Below are positions 33,216 through 41,540 of a DNA stretch of 64,000 bases, piece after piece; the first letter of the stretch is position 1; every line of letters starts with the position of its first letter. The DNA is from IOR16 sp963521065 (lineage in GTDB: Bacteria > Bacillota > Clostridia > Peptostreptococcales > Anaerovoracaceae), in NCBI GenBank assembly GCA_963521065.1, contig CAUQTI010000005.1:1-64000 (forward strand), given 5' to 3'. Under the pieces are notes generated by a model, which was given only the letters and a program-made list of their open reading frames with translations, ran no database searches and was not told where the DNA came from. The translations under genes and the position numbers were made by a program.

Positions 33216-35563
33216 CCGAACCGCTGACCCTCGGCAGCCTGTTTGACGGGATCGGCGGTTTTCCGCTGGCAGGCGTCGGACAGGGTTTTACGCCTGTCTG
33301 GGCCAGTGAAATTGAACCGTTCCCTATTGAGGTGACCCAGCTGCGCTTCCCTGAAATGTGCCATGTAGGCGACATTGCAAAACTTGACGGTGCGCAGCTT
33401 ACGCCTGTGGATGTGGTCTGCGGGGGCTCACCCTGTCAGGATCTGAGCGTTGCGGGGAAGCGTGCCGGCTTACAGGGAGAGCGCTCCGGTCTGTTCATGG
33501 AGCAGGTCCGTGTAATCAAGGAGATGAGAGCCTATGATAAAGCAAACGGAAGGCCAGCTAACGCTGTTCGACCTCGGTATATGTGCTGGGAAAATGTCCC
33601 CGGAGCCTTTAGCTCCTCCGAATCAGAGGATTTCCGGGCGGTACTTGAAGAAACCTGCAGAATTGCGGACAGTACCGTATCTATACCTCGACCTCCGGGA
33701 GGGGTATGGAAATCTGCTGGGGCCATACTGGGAGATCAATTCTCCGTTGCTTGGCGAGTATACGATGCTCAATACTGGCCCCGCACCCCTCAGAGAAGAA
33801 AACGTATATACCTTGTCGCAGATTTTGGAGGCCACACCGCATCACAAATATTATTTGAGCAAGACCGCCTGTTTGGGGATTCTGCGCAGGGCGAGGAAAC
33901 GCGGCAAGGAACTGCCGCCTGTTCTGAAACGAGCGCTGGAGATCCAGGCAGAAGCTCCGGAGCCGTTGGAGGAAGATCCGGAGAATGCCTGACACCATGG
34001 GATGTGCAAAGCCGCCGCATTTATGAAGGCAATGGTGTGTGGCCGTCACTGTATGGCGGCGAAGGTGGAGGACATGGGTATATAACAGAAGAAAAAAGTG
34101 AACCTGTAACGATTCCAATTAATACACAGATAGCCACTAGGCATGAGCGTATGGGAGAAGGAACAGGTCTTGGGATAGGAGCCGATGATGATCCCGCTTT
34201 TACTCTCCAGGCATCGCACTCCCATGCTGTATTTCATTCTGCACCAGAAAGCGAAACCATCGCCTTTGCCTGTAACCAGCGGGATGAGGTACGAAATCTA
34301 AATGATGTATCCGGGGCAATTCAAGCTCAACCCGGCATGAAACAGCAGACCTTTGTGGCGCAGTTTTGGGAAGAATCCGGCGTTCAGCAGCCAAATTGCC
34401 TGACCCCATGGGATACCCAGCAGGAACGGATCTTTACAGAGGACAGCATTGCAGCAACACTGGCCGGTGCGGATGGCGGCGGTGGAAGAAATCCGGGCGG
34501 GCTGATGTTTTCGGCAGGTGTAGTTACCAAGGGAAATGGCGAATGCTTTCTGACCCCGGAACAGCACACATCCCTCACATCGGGCGGTGGGCAGGCCGGG
34601 CAGGGCTATCCCTGTGTTCTGACAGCTGGCTTCTGTGCGGGAGCCGGTCCTGCTGCGGGAGGGATTGGTTACAGTGAAGAAATTTCACCGACGCTGAAGG
34701 CAGCGGAGAGCGGAACCAATATGGTGCCCTCCATCCTTTGCCTGAACGACCAGGGCGGCGGGCAGATGTACTGCTCTGAAAACCAGACCGGTACGCTTCG
34801 AGCACAGGAACATGGGCACCAACCATTAATCCTGGACTCCCAGCCGGAGCTGTTTGAGAACCATGGCATTGATTCGCGCTATACCGGACCTCACCCAGTA
34901 GCTCCGACAATGTCTGCCCGTTATGGAACCGGTGGCAACAATGTTCCCCTGATTTCCCAGCCAGCTGTTCTTGCCGGAGAGTCCGGTGAAGCTTTGGTAC
35001 ATGATTCAACTTACTGTATTGCCGGAAATATCATTGATCGACAGGATCACAATGGGGGCAATGGACTTGGCGTTCAGCCGGACATCAGCTACACCGTGAC
35101 ATCCACAGACCGTCATTGCGTTTTTTCACAGCAGCGGAGCGATGAGTATGCGCCAAATGAAGTAGTCAGCACGCAAAGTGCCAGACAGTATAAGGATGCA
35201 ACAGACCTTATATGCGAAGCGGATGTGGCCGGACTGGATTGCCGCAATGGAGTGGAAAACGGCGACTTAAGCGGAACACTGCAATCCAAAACGAATGGTG
35301 GCTATTCCCTCAACAATGTGCATCCCATCCGCATCGGTAAGCTGATCCGCAGGCTGACGCCTCTGGAATGCGAAAGACTCCAGGGGTATCCCGATTACTG
35401 GACGGATATCCCCGGCGCTTCAGACAGCGCAAGATATAAAGCTCTTGGCAATAGTGTGGCGATTCCCTGTGTGGTGCATGTGCTCCGGGGAATCGCTTAT
35501 TTTTTACGCAAATTTAAATTGGAACAGGAGGAATCAGAATGTACATCTACCCCGACAACCTAA
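33212..35563 (+). CDS. DNA (cytosine-5) methyltransferase with long multi-module recognition region
   Basis: A 783-residue m5C methyltransferase. The TTG start overlaps the previous stop (TTGA). Motif I (LGSLFDGIGGFPLA), motif IV with catalytic Cys (GGSPCQDLS, near residue 74), motif VI (ENVPG, near 125) and motif VIII (QRRKRIYLVADFGG, near 193) are clear, as are motifs IX/X at the C-terminus (LTPLECERLQGYPDYW; ALGNSVAIP). Between VIII and IX lies about 480 residues, far longer than in a simple enzyme, containing repeated short modules (CLTPWDxQxxRI twice; several TLxA/TLQ units with GH/GG). This resembles phage multispecific enzymes. No restriction partner seen. A second gene is overprinted at 33534-33992. 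Confidence 0.92.
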   Translation: MTEPLTLGSLFDGIGGFPLAGVGQGFTPVWASEIEPFPIEVTQLRFPEMCHVGDIAKLDGAQLTPVDVVCGGSPCQDLSVAGKRAGLQGERSGLFMEQVRVIKEMRAYDKANGRPANAVRPRYMCWENVPGAFSSSESEDFRAVLEETCRIADSTVSIPRPPGGVWKSAGAILGDQFSVAWRVYDAQYWPRTPQRRKRIYLVADFGGHTASQILFEQDRLFGDSAQGEETRQGTAACSETSAGDPGRSSGAVGGRSGECLTPWDVQSRRIYEGNGVWPSLYGGEGGGHGYITEEKSEPVTIPINTQIATRHERMGEGTGLGIGADDDPAFTLQASHSHAVFHSAPESETIAFACNQRDEVRNLNDVSGAIQAQPGMKQQTFVAQFWEESGVQQPNCLTPWDTQQERIFTEDSIAATLAGADGGGGRNPGGLMFSAGVVTKGNGECFLTPEQHTSLTSGGGQAGQGYPCVLTAGFCAGAGPAAGGIGYSEEISPTLKAAESGTNMVPSILCLNDQGGGQMYCSENQTGTLRAQEHGHQPLILDSQPELFENHGIDSRYTGPHPVAPTMSARYGTGGNNVPLISQPAVLAGESGEALVHDSTYCIAGNIIDRQDHNGGNGLGVQPDISYTVTSTDRHCVFSQQRSDEYAPNEVVSTQSARQYKDATDLICEADVAGLDCRNGVENGDLSGTLQSKTNGGYSLNNVHPIRIGKLIRRLTPLECERLQGYPDYWTDIPGASDSARYKALGNSVAIPCVVHVLRGIAYFLRKFKLEQEESECTSTPTT
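33534..33992 (+). CDS. Overprinted protein in the +1 frame of the cytosine methylase
   Basis: A 152-residue frame lying wholly inside the methylase gene, +1 relative to it. I take it as real because it resembles a family of small phage/ICE proteins from memory: the start MIKQTEGQLTLFDLG...GKMSPEP, the middle LYLDLREGYG, and the end SLSQILEATPHHKYYLSKTACLGILRRA are the conserved parts (here TLSQILEA). Those conserved parts are encoded by the same bases as conserved methylase motifs VI to VIII (YMCWENVPG; RRKRIYLVADFGG), so both frames are constrained. QLTLF resembles a sliding-clamp binding motif. Function unknown. Confidence 0.68.
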   Translation: MIKQTEGQLTLFDLGICAGKMSPEPLAPPNQRISGRYLKKPAELRTVPYLYLDLREGYGNLLGPYWEINSPLLGEYTMLNTGPAPLREENVYTLSQILEATPHHKYYLSKTACLGILRRARKRGKELPPVLKRALEIQAEAPEPLEEDPENA

Positions 35564-35805
35564 AATCGAAAGCTACACTGTGGCTTTGGCAGCTCCGGGA
35601 TATCGGCATCATTGGCGTGGGGCTTTTAATCTCTGTGTTTGCGCTGGTGCAGCTGGGATTTCTGCTGCCCATTGTCATCACAGCCCTCTACGCTTTTTTG
35701 ACCATACGGTTTGACGATACCAGTATCCTTGACTTTATCCAATATGCCTGCGCATTCTTTTTGACCAAGCAACAGGTATACGAATGGGGGTATCAGCCGA
35801 GATGA
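35539..35805 (+). CDS. VirB3/PrgI-like small conjugation membrane protein
   Basis: An 88-residue protein with a good site (aacaggaggaatcaga). Two hydrophobic helices (about 22-60) follow a basic/aromatic N-terminus (YIYPDNLKSKATLWLW). Its position immediately before the VirB4-related genes matches VirB3/PrgI-type subunits. Its stop overlaps the next ATG by four bases. Confidence 0.75.
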   Translation: MYIYPDNLKSKATLWLWQLRDIGIIGVGLLISVFALVQLGFLLPIVITALYAFLTIRFDDTSILDFIQYACAFFLTKQQVYEWGYQPR

Positions 35806-36392
35806 GTAAAACTGAAAAGAAAACAGAAAAACAGCGCAAGGTTACCCGTCAACTCATTGGAACCAGAGAAGTGACAGATTACAGCCTGGAAACCTATCGC
35901 GGCGACCGGCTTGTGTATTTTATGATTAAACCCACTAATATCTCTGTTCTATCTGAGGAAAGTATCTCAGCGCGGATATATGCACTGATGACAGTTCTAA
36001 AAGGCATGGCGGAGCTTGAATTTCTGTGCTTGAACAGCCGTGAAAGCTACGAGGATAATAAGCGGTTTTTGCGAAGCCGTATGGAACAAGAAGACAATAC
36101 AGCTGTGCGAAAGCTGTTGGAGCAGGATATTCTTCATCTTGACCGTATTCAGGTGCAGATGGCTACGGCCAGGGAATTCCTCGTCATTATCCGGCTAAAA
36201 AATGAAAAGGACAGTGAGGTGTTCCCCTACTTAAGCCGTATCGAGAAAACCCTGCGGGAGCAGGGCTTCATTGCCAAGCGTTCCGGCAAGGAGGACATCA
36301 AGCGACTTCTGGCTGTCTACTTTGAGCAGAATGTCACAACGGAGAAGTTCGAAGACTTTGACGGTGAACGTTGGATCATATTTGGGGACTAA
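35802..36392 (+). CDS. Conjugation protein resembling the VirB4 N-terminal region
   Basis: A 196-residue protein with no P-loop. The region YFMIKPTNISVLSEESISARIYALMTVLKG, followed by charged helices, resembles the N-terminal about 200 residues of VirB4/TraC-like proteins, as found in elements where a short TraC-like protein precedes the ATPase. The full VirB4 is at 41541, separated by the arsenic cargo, so it is not a simple truncation of that gene. Overlaps the VirB3-like gene. Confidence 0.65.
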   Translation: MSKTEKKTEKQRKVTRQLIGTREVTDYSLETYRGDRLVYFMIKPTNISVLSEESISARIYALMTVLKGMAELEFLCLNSRESYEDNKRFLRSRMEQEDNTAVRKLLEQDILHLDRIQVQMATAREFLVIIRLKNEKDSEVFPYLSRIEKTLREQGFIAKRSGKEDIKRLLAVYFEQNVTTEKFEDFDGERWIIFGD

Positions 36393-36479
36393 AGTCTGCC
36401 GGTTTTTGTTGGGTATTCCATCTAGACTTGTGCAAGGTATTCATTTATTGTCTTGTGTAATACACGGGAGGTGATGAAC

Positions 36480-36764
36480 ATGGAATATGAGGAAATCATG
36501 GATATAGTGATAGCGGAACTGAGTCAGCGTGCGCTTAGCAGGCAGCGTGAGGAGGATGAAGCACTGGACCAAAAGATACTGCGGCGCATTGAAGTGCGGG
36601 GAAGAATTGAACAGTGCATTTCTACTCTTAGTGAGCCGGAACAGCAACTTTTTCAGGAGTATTTTGAAATAACGTTGGATATCTCAGGGATGCAGGAAGG
36701 GTATCTTTATATGCAGGGAGCGAAAGATTGTGTGCGTTTTTTAAAAGACCTTGGGGTTCTATGA
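36480..36764 (+). CDS. Small helical protein (DUF6809-like)
   Basis: A 94-residue, mostly helical, acidic protein. The ATG at 36480 lies seven bases after gggaggtg (36474 is an alternative ATG). The pattern YEEIMDIVIAELSQ...EQCISTLSEPEQQLFQEY resembles DUF6809 from memory. It has no membrane segment. It precedes the arsenic cargo and shares a convergent terminator with it. Confidence 0.6.
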   Translation: MEYEEIMDIVIAELSQRALSRQREEDEALDQKILRRIEVRGRIEQCISTLSEPEQQLFQEYFEITLDISGMQEGYLYMQGAKDCVRFLKDLGVL

Positions 36765-36790
36765 CTCCAATTTTGCTGGTGAAAGAAAAA

Positions 36791-36831
36791 CAAAATAGGA
36801 AGCCATGGATTGCACATAGCTTCCTATTTTG
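36791..36831. terminator. Bidirectional terminator between element genes and the ars operon
   Basis: Perfect 13-bp stem caaaataggaagc / gcttcctattttg. A/T flanks on both sides make it usable by both converging transcripts. Confidence 0.75.
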
Positions 36832-36906
36832 CTCATGCTGAGAATACCACAAACATGTTAAAATTGTGTAACTTAATTTTAAGAAGATAAGTTTTGTAAA
36901 AACGGA

Positions 36907-37320
36907 TTACAAATCCTGAATTCTCTTTATAAGAAATAACATATTATTTTCAATCTGCTTTATAACCGTAATAAACTCGTCATCACATTTGCCGGTCGGA
37001 TCATCAAGTCCCCAATCCTCTCGGTGCTTGCAGGGTAAAAAAGGACACTGAACATTGCAGCCCATAGTGATAACAATATCAACCGGAGGAATTTTCGAAA
37101 GCAGCTTGGAACGCTGTGTTTTCTCCATGTCAATGCCGTAAAGCTGTTTCACTAATCGAACAGCGTTCTGATTGATCTGCGGCTTTGTTTCTGTTCCAGC
37201 AGAATAGCTTTCAAACACATCAGCGGCAAGGTGTTTACCGAGTGCTTCCGCAATTTGGCTTCGGCAAGAGTTGTGAACACAAATAAATGCCACCTTGGGT
37301 TTGTTTATTTCCTTATTCAT
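36907..37320 (-). CDS. arsC: Arsenate reductase, low-molecular-weight phosphatase type
   Basis: A 137-residue protein. The P-loop C-x5-R-S (CVHNSCRS, Cys14 to Arg20) is at the N-terminus, and CNVQCPFLPCKHREDWGLDDP near residues 86-106 carries the redox cysteines and the DP motif. It fits thioredoxin-coupled arsenate reductases, which reduce As(V) to As(III) for export. Last gene of the leftward ars operon, 15 bases after arsA. Length fits the family (about 130-140). Confidence 0.93.
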   Translation of the reverse strand: MNKEINKPKVAFICVHNSCRSQIAEALGKHLAADVFESYSAGTETKPQINQNAVRLVKQLYGIDMEKTQRSKLLSKIPPVDIVITMGCNVQCPFLPCKHREDWGLDDPTGKCDDEFITVIKQIENNMLFLIKRIQDL

Positions 37321-37335
37321 GAAAGACCTCCCTTT

Positions 37336-39069
37336 TTATAGCTCTCTTAGCTTATCGCCCTTTATATCATCTGCGTGCCAAGCGATTAAAGCAAAATTTC
37401 CACTTGTATGTTCCGCTATCTTGTTTATCCATGGAATTTCATTGCTGGCTTTTGCAGCTAACAGGGCGTTTGTTGTTTTTGTATGATAAAGAGAAGAATT
37501 CACAAGCCACCACTTTGTAGCAATATTGGCACGTTTCAAGTCTTCTTCCAGACGTAATACTTCGTAAACTGGAGTAGCTTCAGGCAAGGCTACAATAACG
37601 ACTGCTGTTTCAGCACTTCGCAAACGTGGCAGCAGCTTTCTTACGGAATCGGGGATATTGCCTTGTGTCCTCTGAACCTCTTTATGATAGCTCAATGTAG
37701 AATCCAATAATAGGAGTGTATGCCCTGTAGGGGCGGTATCAATGACAACAATTTCATTTTCGGCACGCTCCACTACTTCCGCAAAGGCTCGGAATACGGC
37801 AATTTCTTGTGTACAAGGAGAACGCAGATCTTCTTCGATATAGGCAATATCTTCTTCCGACATGGTTTCCCGTGCCTTTGTTAAAACTTCCTCCTGATAG
37901 CGTGCCAGCTCCTTATGCTCGTCAATATGGCTCATGGTAATGCCGTTGTTTTCATTGAGAACAAATTTTAAGTGTGCTGCCGGGTCGGTGGTGGTTAGAT
38001 GTACCTTTTCGCCTTTTTCGGAAAGCCCTAAAGCGATTGCGGCAGCAAGTGTGGTTTTTCCAACACCACCTTTTCCCATCGTGAAAATGACTTTTTTGCC
38101 GCTATGATACAGGTCATCAATGACATCTTTTAGCTGTGGAACATGCTCTGCTTTCATGGTTTCATCACTGATGATATATCCATCCTTCGTGAGTAGTGAC
38201 CTGACATTCTTCATACCAGTAATGTTGTATGCCCTCAAGGGAACCATGTAGGATTTGATTGCCTGTAACGGTTTTGGCATATTTGCAAGAGCGCTTTGCT
38301 GTTTATTGTAAAGATTTTTAGAAATGGTGTCATCATAATCAGCCAACACCCCATTGATTACCATAGACTGATTGAGTACGCCAAGCTCCGCTAATTCGTA
38401 AGAAGCCCGCTCTATTTCTTTGAGGGGGGCTGTTTCGGGGCGGGTTACAAGAATTAAGGTTGTTTGTGCACCGTCTGTCAGTGTTTCAACCGCAGCTTTA
38501 TACATTTCCTTTTTACTTTCAAGCCCGGATAACTGTCCCAAACAAGAGGCACCATGTGTACTTTCGTTGATGAAATTGCTCCACGCAGAGGGAAGCTGCA
38601 ACATTCTAAGGGTATGCCCTGTAGGTGCGGTGTCAAAAAGAATGTGGTCGTATTTTTCTTCCATCTCTTTATTGGTAATGAAGTTGGAAAACTCATTAAA
38701 AGCGGCAATCTCCACTGTGCAGGAACCAGAAAGCTGTTCTTCCATATTGGTGAGGACTGATTCCGGAAGCTTACCACGATAAGGCGCAAGCACGCTTTCC
38801 TTGTATTCTGCCGCTGCCTGCATAGGGTCAAGGTTTGCCACATCCAGATTGGGTACCTCTGCAATGGGCGTGGCTTTCCCTGAAAGCGGGGTGTCAAACA
38901 CATCCTGCAAGTTGGAAGCCGGGTCTGTGCTGACAAGAAGAACTCTTTTGCCGCTGTCAGCAAGATTTACCGCTGTTGCACACGCTACAGATGTTTTCCC
39001 GACACCACCTTTACCTGTGTAAAACAAGTATTTCGTTAAGGTGATTTTGTTTGGGTCAAAGATTTGCAT
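37336..39069 (-). CDS. arsA: Arsenite pump-driving ATPase
   Basis: A 577-residue protein with two homologous halves, each with a deviant Walker A: GKGGVGKTSVA near residue 19 and GKGGVGKTTLA near residue 328. The DTAPTGHTL motif occurs in both halves. This is the classic two-lobed ArsA (about 583 residues in E. coli), which energises arsenite export. Its partner here is Acr3 rather than ArsB. Preceded by arsD, as in plasmid arsDA operons. Confidence 0.96.
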   Translation of the reverse strand: MQIFDPNKITLTKYLFYTGKGGVGKTSVACATAVNLADSGKRVLLVSTDPASNLQDVFDTPLSGKATPIAEVPNLDVANLDPMQAAAEYKESVLAPYRGKLPESVLTNMEEQLSGSCTVEIAAFNEFSNFITNKEMEEKYDHILFDTAPTGHTLRMLQLPSAWSNFINESTHGASCLGQLSGLESKKEMYKAAVETLTDGAQTTLILVTRPETAPLKEIERASYELAELGVLNQSMVINGVLADYDDTISKNLYNKQQSALANMPKPLQAIKSYMVPLRAYNITGMKNVRSLLTKDGYIISDETMKAEHVPQLKDVIDDLYHSGKKVIFTMGKGGVGKTTLAAAIALGLSEKGEKVHLTTTDPAAHLKFVLNENNGITMSHIDEHKELARYQEEVLTKARETMSEEDIAYIEEDLRSPCTQEIAVFRAFAEVVERAENEIVVIDTAPTGHTLLLLDSTLSYHKEVQRTQGNIPDSVRKLLPRLRSAETAVVIVALPEATPVYEVLRLEEDLKRANIATKWWLVNSSLYHTKTTNALLAAKASNEIPWINKIAEHTSGNFALIAWHADDIKGDKLREL

Positions 39070-39089
39070 TGAGGAACCTCCTTTCCCTT

Positions 39090-39464
39090 TTAGCAGCAGT
39101 TCCCGTCAGAACAGCAGCAACCGCCTTGCTTTGCCGATTTTGCTTCGGTCATATAGCTTGCGGGAACCTCCAGCAAAGAAACAAGTTCCTCATTGGTTGG
39201 ATAGCGGCCAGTTATCACGATTTTTTCGTCGATCATAACAGCGGGCAGTTCCTCAACACCTTTTTCATTTATAAAGGCGTTGATCGTTTTGTTATTGACA
39301 AAAGCCATCGGCGAACTGCTTAGATTAAAGCGGTCAACTGCCACTCCGTTCTTTTTCAATGCATTCAAAACAGTAGAAATGCGGAGCAGCTCCGGGTCAA
39401 CACTCACACCGCAAAGGCCTGTGTCACAGCACATGGCAGGTTCAAATATTTGCATTTTTTTCAT
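39090..39464 (-). CDS. arsD: Arsenic metallochaperone
   Basis: A 124-residue protein with the three metal-binding cysteines at the N-terminus (Cys12, Cys13, Cys18: AMCCDTGLCG) and Cys-rich C-terminus (CCC near 116-118 and CC at 123-124), as in R773 ArsD. It delivers As(III) to ArsA and is a weak repressor. Between arsN and arsA. Confidence 0.94.
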   Translation of the reverse strand: MKKMQIFEPAMCCDTGLCGVSVDPELLRISTVLNALKKNGVAVDRFNLSSSPMAFVNNKTINAFINEKGVEELPAVMIDEKIVITGRYPTNEELVSLLEVPASYMTEAKSAKQGGCCCSDGNCC

Positions 39465-39487
39465 GATAAGTCTCTCCTTCTATATAG

Positions 39488-39979
39488 TTATATTAAATTG
39501 CTTCTTTGTTCCATAAGAACGGTATTACGCCACTGTCCCAAACGGTCTTGCCCAATTCGTTCACGGAATCCCACTTGACGGAATCCGCATTTTTCATGTA
39601 AACGAATGCTTGCTTTGTTGTCAGCCATAATTCCCGATTGCAGTGTCCAGATACCAGCTTTTTCAGATTGCTTTGAGAGAAAGTTCAGCAGTTGGTTTCC
39701 TGTACCTTTTCCTCTATGGGTATCATGGATGTAAATACTGACTTCCGCCACGCCACGATAGACACAGCGGCTTGACACAGGAGTTAACGCTGCCCAACCG
39801 GCAATGACATCACCATCGGTGATTACAAAGCGGCATTGCTTGATATGGGACTGGTCAAATTCTTCATAAGTGGGGCATTCCGTTTGAAAGGTTGCAAGGT
39901 TGGTATCCATACCTTGCTGGTAGATTTCGCTGACTGATTTCCAGTCGCCTTTTTGCATTTCTCTAATTTTGTAATTCAT
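39488..39979 (-). CDS. arsN1: GNAT acetyltransferase, ArsN1-type (arsinothricin acetyltransferase)
   Basis: A 163-residue GNAT enzyme. It has the acetyl-CoA loop (HRGKGTGNQLL, near 90) and the C-terminal LHEKCGFRQVGFRERIGQ region seen in phosphinothricin-type acetyltransferases (PAT/Bar and ArsN1). Such genes inside ars operons acetylate the organoarsenical antibiotic arsinothricin. The start overlaps the end of acr3 by 17 bases. Substrate assigned from family and context; a phosphinothricin-like substrate is also possible. Confidence 0.82.
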   Translation of the reverse strand: MNYKIREMQKGDWKSVSEIYQQGMDTNLATFQTECPTYEEFDQSHIKQCRFVITDGDVIAGWAALTPVSSRCVYRGVAEVSIYIHDTHRGKGTGNQLLNFLSKQSEKAGIWTLQSGIMADNKASIRLHEKCGFRQVGFRERIGQDRLGQWRNTVLMEQRSNLI

Positions 39980-41030
39980 TTTGAGGAAACCAGCCTTTCG
40001 TTTTATTCACAAATCTTACGAGCAAGAGCATCACAGGAACTTCAGTCAGCACACCGACTACGGTAGCGAGTGCGGCCGGTGAGGATGTGCCAAACAGAGC
40101 AATTGCCACAGCAACAGAAAGCTCAAAAAAATTGGAAGCGCCAATCATTCCGGCAGGAGCCGCAACGTTGTGAGGTAACTTGAGCCATTTACTTGCAAAA
40201 TAAGCAATAAAGAAAATGAGGAATGTTTGAATGATCAACGGTACTGCAATCAGCACAATATGCAGCGGGTTATTGATAATGACATCTCCTTGAAAAGAGA
40301 ATAAAAGCATTAATGTAAGCAATAATCCGATGCTGGTTGAATTATTAAATTTTCCAATAAAAGTATTCTCAAAATAATCAATACCCTTATGCTTTGTTAC
40401 TAATGAACGAGTCAAAACGCCACCTACTAAAGGAATCACAACAAACAGAAGGACGGATAAAATCAGGGTGTCCCAAGGCACAGCCACATTGGAAACACCA
40501 AGCAAAAACTTTACAATTGGTACGAAAGCAACAAGGATGATGAGATCATTGGTCGCTACCTGCACCACCGTGTAGGCAGGGTTTCCTTTCGTCAGCGTGC
40601 TCCAAACAAACACCATTGCGGTACAAGGAGCCGCACCCAGCAGCACAGCGCCAGCCAGATATTCGGTGGCCAGCTCCGGTGTGATGAATGCTTTAAATAT
40701 CACAAAGAAAAACAGTGAAGCAATGCCATACATGGTAAAGGGTTTGATTAGCCAGTTTGTCACCCATGTAACAAATAGCCCTTTGGGGTTTTTGCTTACA
40801 TTTTTTATGCTTTGAAAATCAACTTTCATCATCATGGGGTAAATCATCACCCATATGAGTATGGCGACTGGAATGGATATTTGCGCATACTCAAAGCGAT
40901 TTAAAAACTCAGGAATACCCGGCAGGAACTTACCGATTAAAATTCCAGCTGCCATACAGATCAGCACCCAAATTGTAAGGTATTTTTCAAAGAAGCCAAT
41001 ACCAGCGTTTTTCTCCTTACTCATTGTCAT
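39963..41030 (-). CDS. acr3: Arsenite efflux permease, Acr3 family
   Basis: A 355-residue protein with about ten membrane helices. I choose the ATG at 41030 (or 41024), because the ggatgtg site and the known length of Acr3 (about 350) support it; the longer frame upstream only reads over arsR. The conserved Cys in PCTAMVFVWS (near residue 136) is the essential thiol of Acr3. It exports As(III), with ArsA as likely energy source. Confidence 0.93.
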   Translation of the reverse strand: MTMSKEKNAGIGFFEKYLTIWVLICMAAGILIGKFLPGIPEFLNRFEYAQISIPVAILIWVMIYPMMMKVDFQSIKNVSKNPKGLFVTWVTNWLIKPFTMYGIASLFFFVIFKAFITPELATEYLAGAVLLGAAPCTAMVFVWSTLTKGNPAYTVVQVATNDLIILVAFVPIVKFLLGVSNVAVPWDTLILSVLLFVVIPLVGGVLTRSLVTKHKGIDYFENTFIGKFNNSTSIGLLLTLMLLFSFQGDVIINNPLHIVLIAVPLIIQTFLIFFIAYFASKWLKLPHNVAAPAGMIGASNFFELSVAVAIALFGTSSPAALATVVGVLTEVPVMLLLVRFVNKTKGWFPQNELQN

Positions 41031-41352
41031 CACATCCTTTGCAGCAGCCCGTATCTTCTTTGCAGATGCAGTTTTCCTTATCAGAGGTGATGGAGCAGAA
41101 AAATTGTTTTGTTTTGCCGATGGTTTCCTCGTCCAAAGAGTAATACGTCCATTTGCCCTCGTTTCGGCCTTTGACAAGGCCACATTCACATAGAAGTTTC
41201 ATGTGGTGGGACAGCGTAGATTGGGACATTTCAAATTTCTCTAAAATCATGCAGGCGCAAAGCTCTCCGCAAGAGAGCATATCAACAATCATAGCCCTTT
41301 TGGGGTCGCCCAGTGCCTTAAACACTTTTGTATTTTCCAAATAGTTTTCCAT
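41017..41352 (-). CDS. arsR: ArsR-family arsenic-responsive repressor
   Basis: A 111-residue winged-helix protein. The ELCACMI motif (cysteines near 30-34) is the As(III) site of ArsR, followed by the recognition helix region QSTLSHHMKLL. Extra Cys pairs sit at the C-terminus (CICKEDTGCCKGC). First gene of the operon, controlled by its own promoter/operator at 41374-41416. Its end overlaps acr3 by 14 bases. Confidence 0.94.
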   Translation of the reverse strand: MENYLENTKVFKALGDPKRAMIVDMLSCGELCACMILEKFEMSQSTLSHHMKLLCECGLVKGRNEGKWTYYSLDEETIGKTKQFFCSITSDKENCICKEDTGCCKGCDDNE

Positions 41353-41373
41353 ATTGGCACCTCACATTTATAT

Positions 41374-41416
41374 TTTTCGATATGACTATTATATGCATCA
41401 AATCGAAAAGTGTCAA
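41374..41416 (-). promoter_or_regulatory. ars promoter with embedded ArsR operator
   Basis: Read leftward: TTGACA (41416-41411), 17-base spacer, TATAAT (41393-41388), both perfect sigma-A hexamers at ideal spacing. An inverted repeat ttttcgat (41374-41381) / atcgaaaa (41402-41409) spans the -10 and the spacer, the expected place for an ArsR operator. The arsR start lies 36 bases downstream of the -10 element. Confidence 0.9.
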
Positions 41417-41476
41417 TATGAAATTGATTTTATAATTAATAAAAACTTGATTTCCATTTCCTAATCACTATTTTTT

Positions 41477-41508
41477 AAGCCGTCACAAACTGTGGCGGCT
41501 TTTTCAAT
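41477..41508 (+). terminator. Terminator upstream of virB4
   Basis: Stem aagccgtcaca / tgtggcggctt followed by ttttc. It shields virB4 from transcription entering from the left, and with the flanking A tract it is near-symmetric. Confidence 0.75.
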
Positions 41509-41540
41509 ACCCAAATTCAAACTCAGAAAGGAAGATGCTC

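Noticed and set aside
36774..41500. Arsenic block as a separate transposon
   Set aside because: I found no transposase and no terminal inverted repeats; the hairpins at its edges are terminators.
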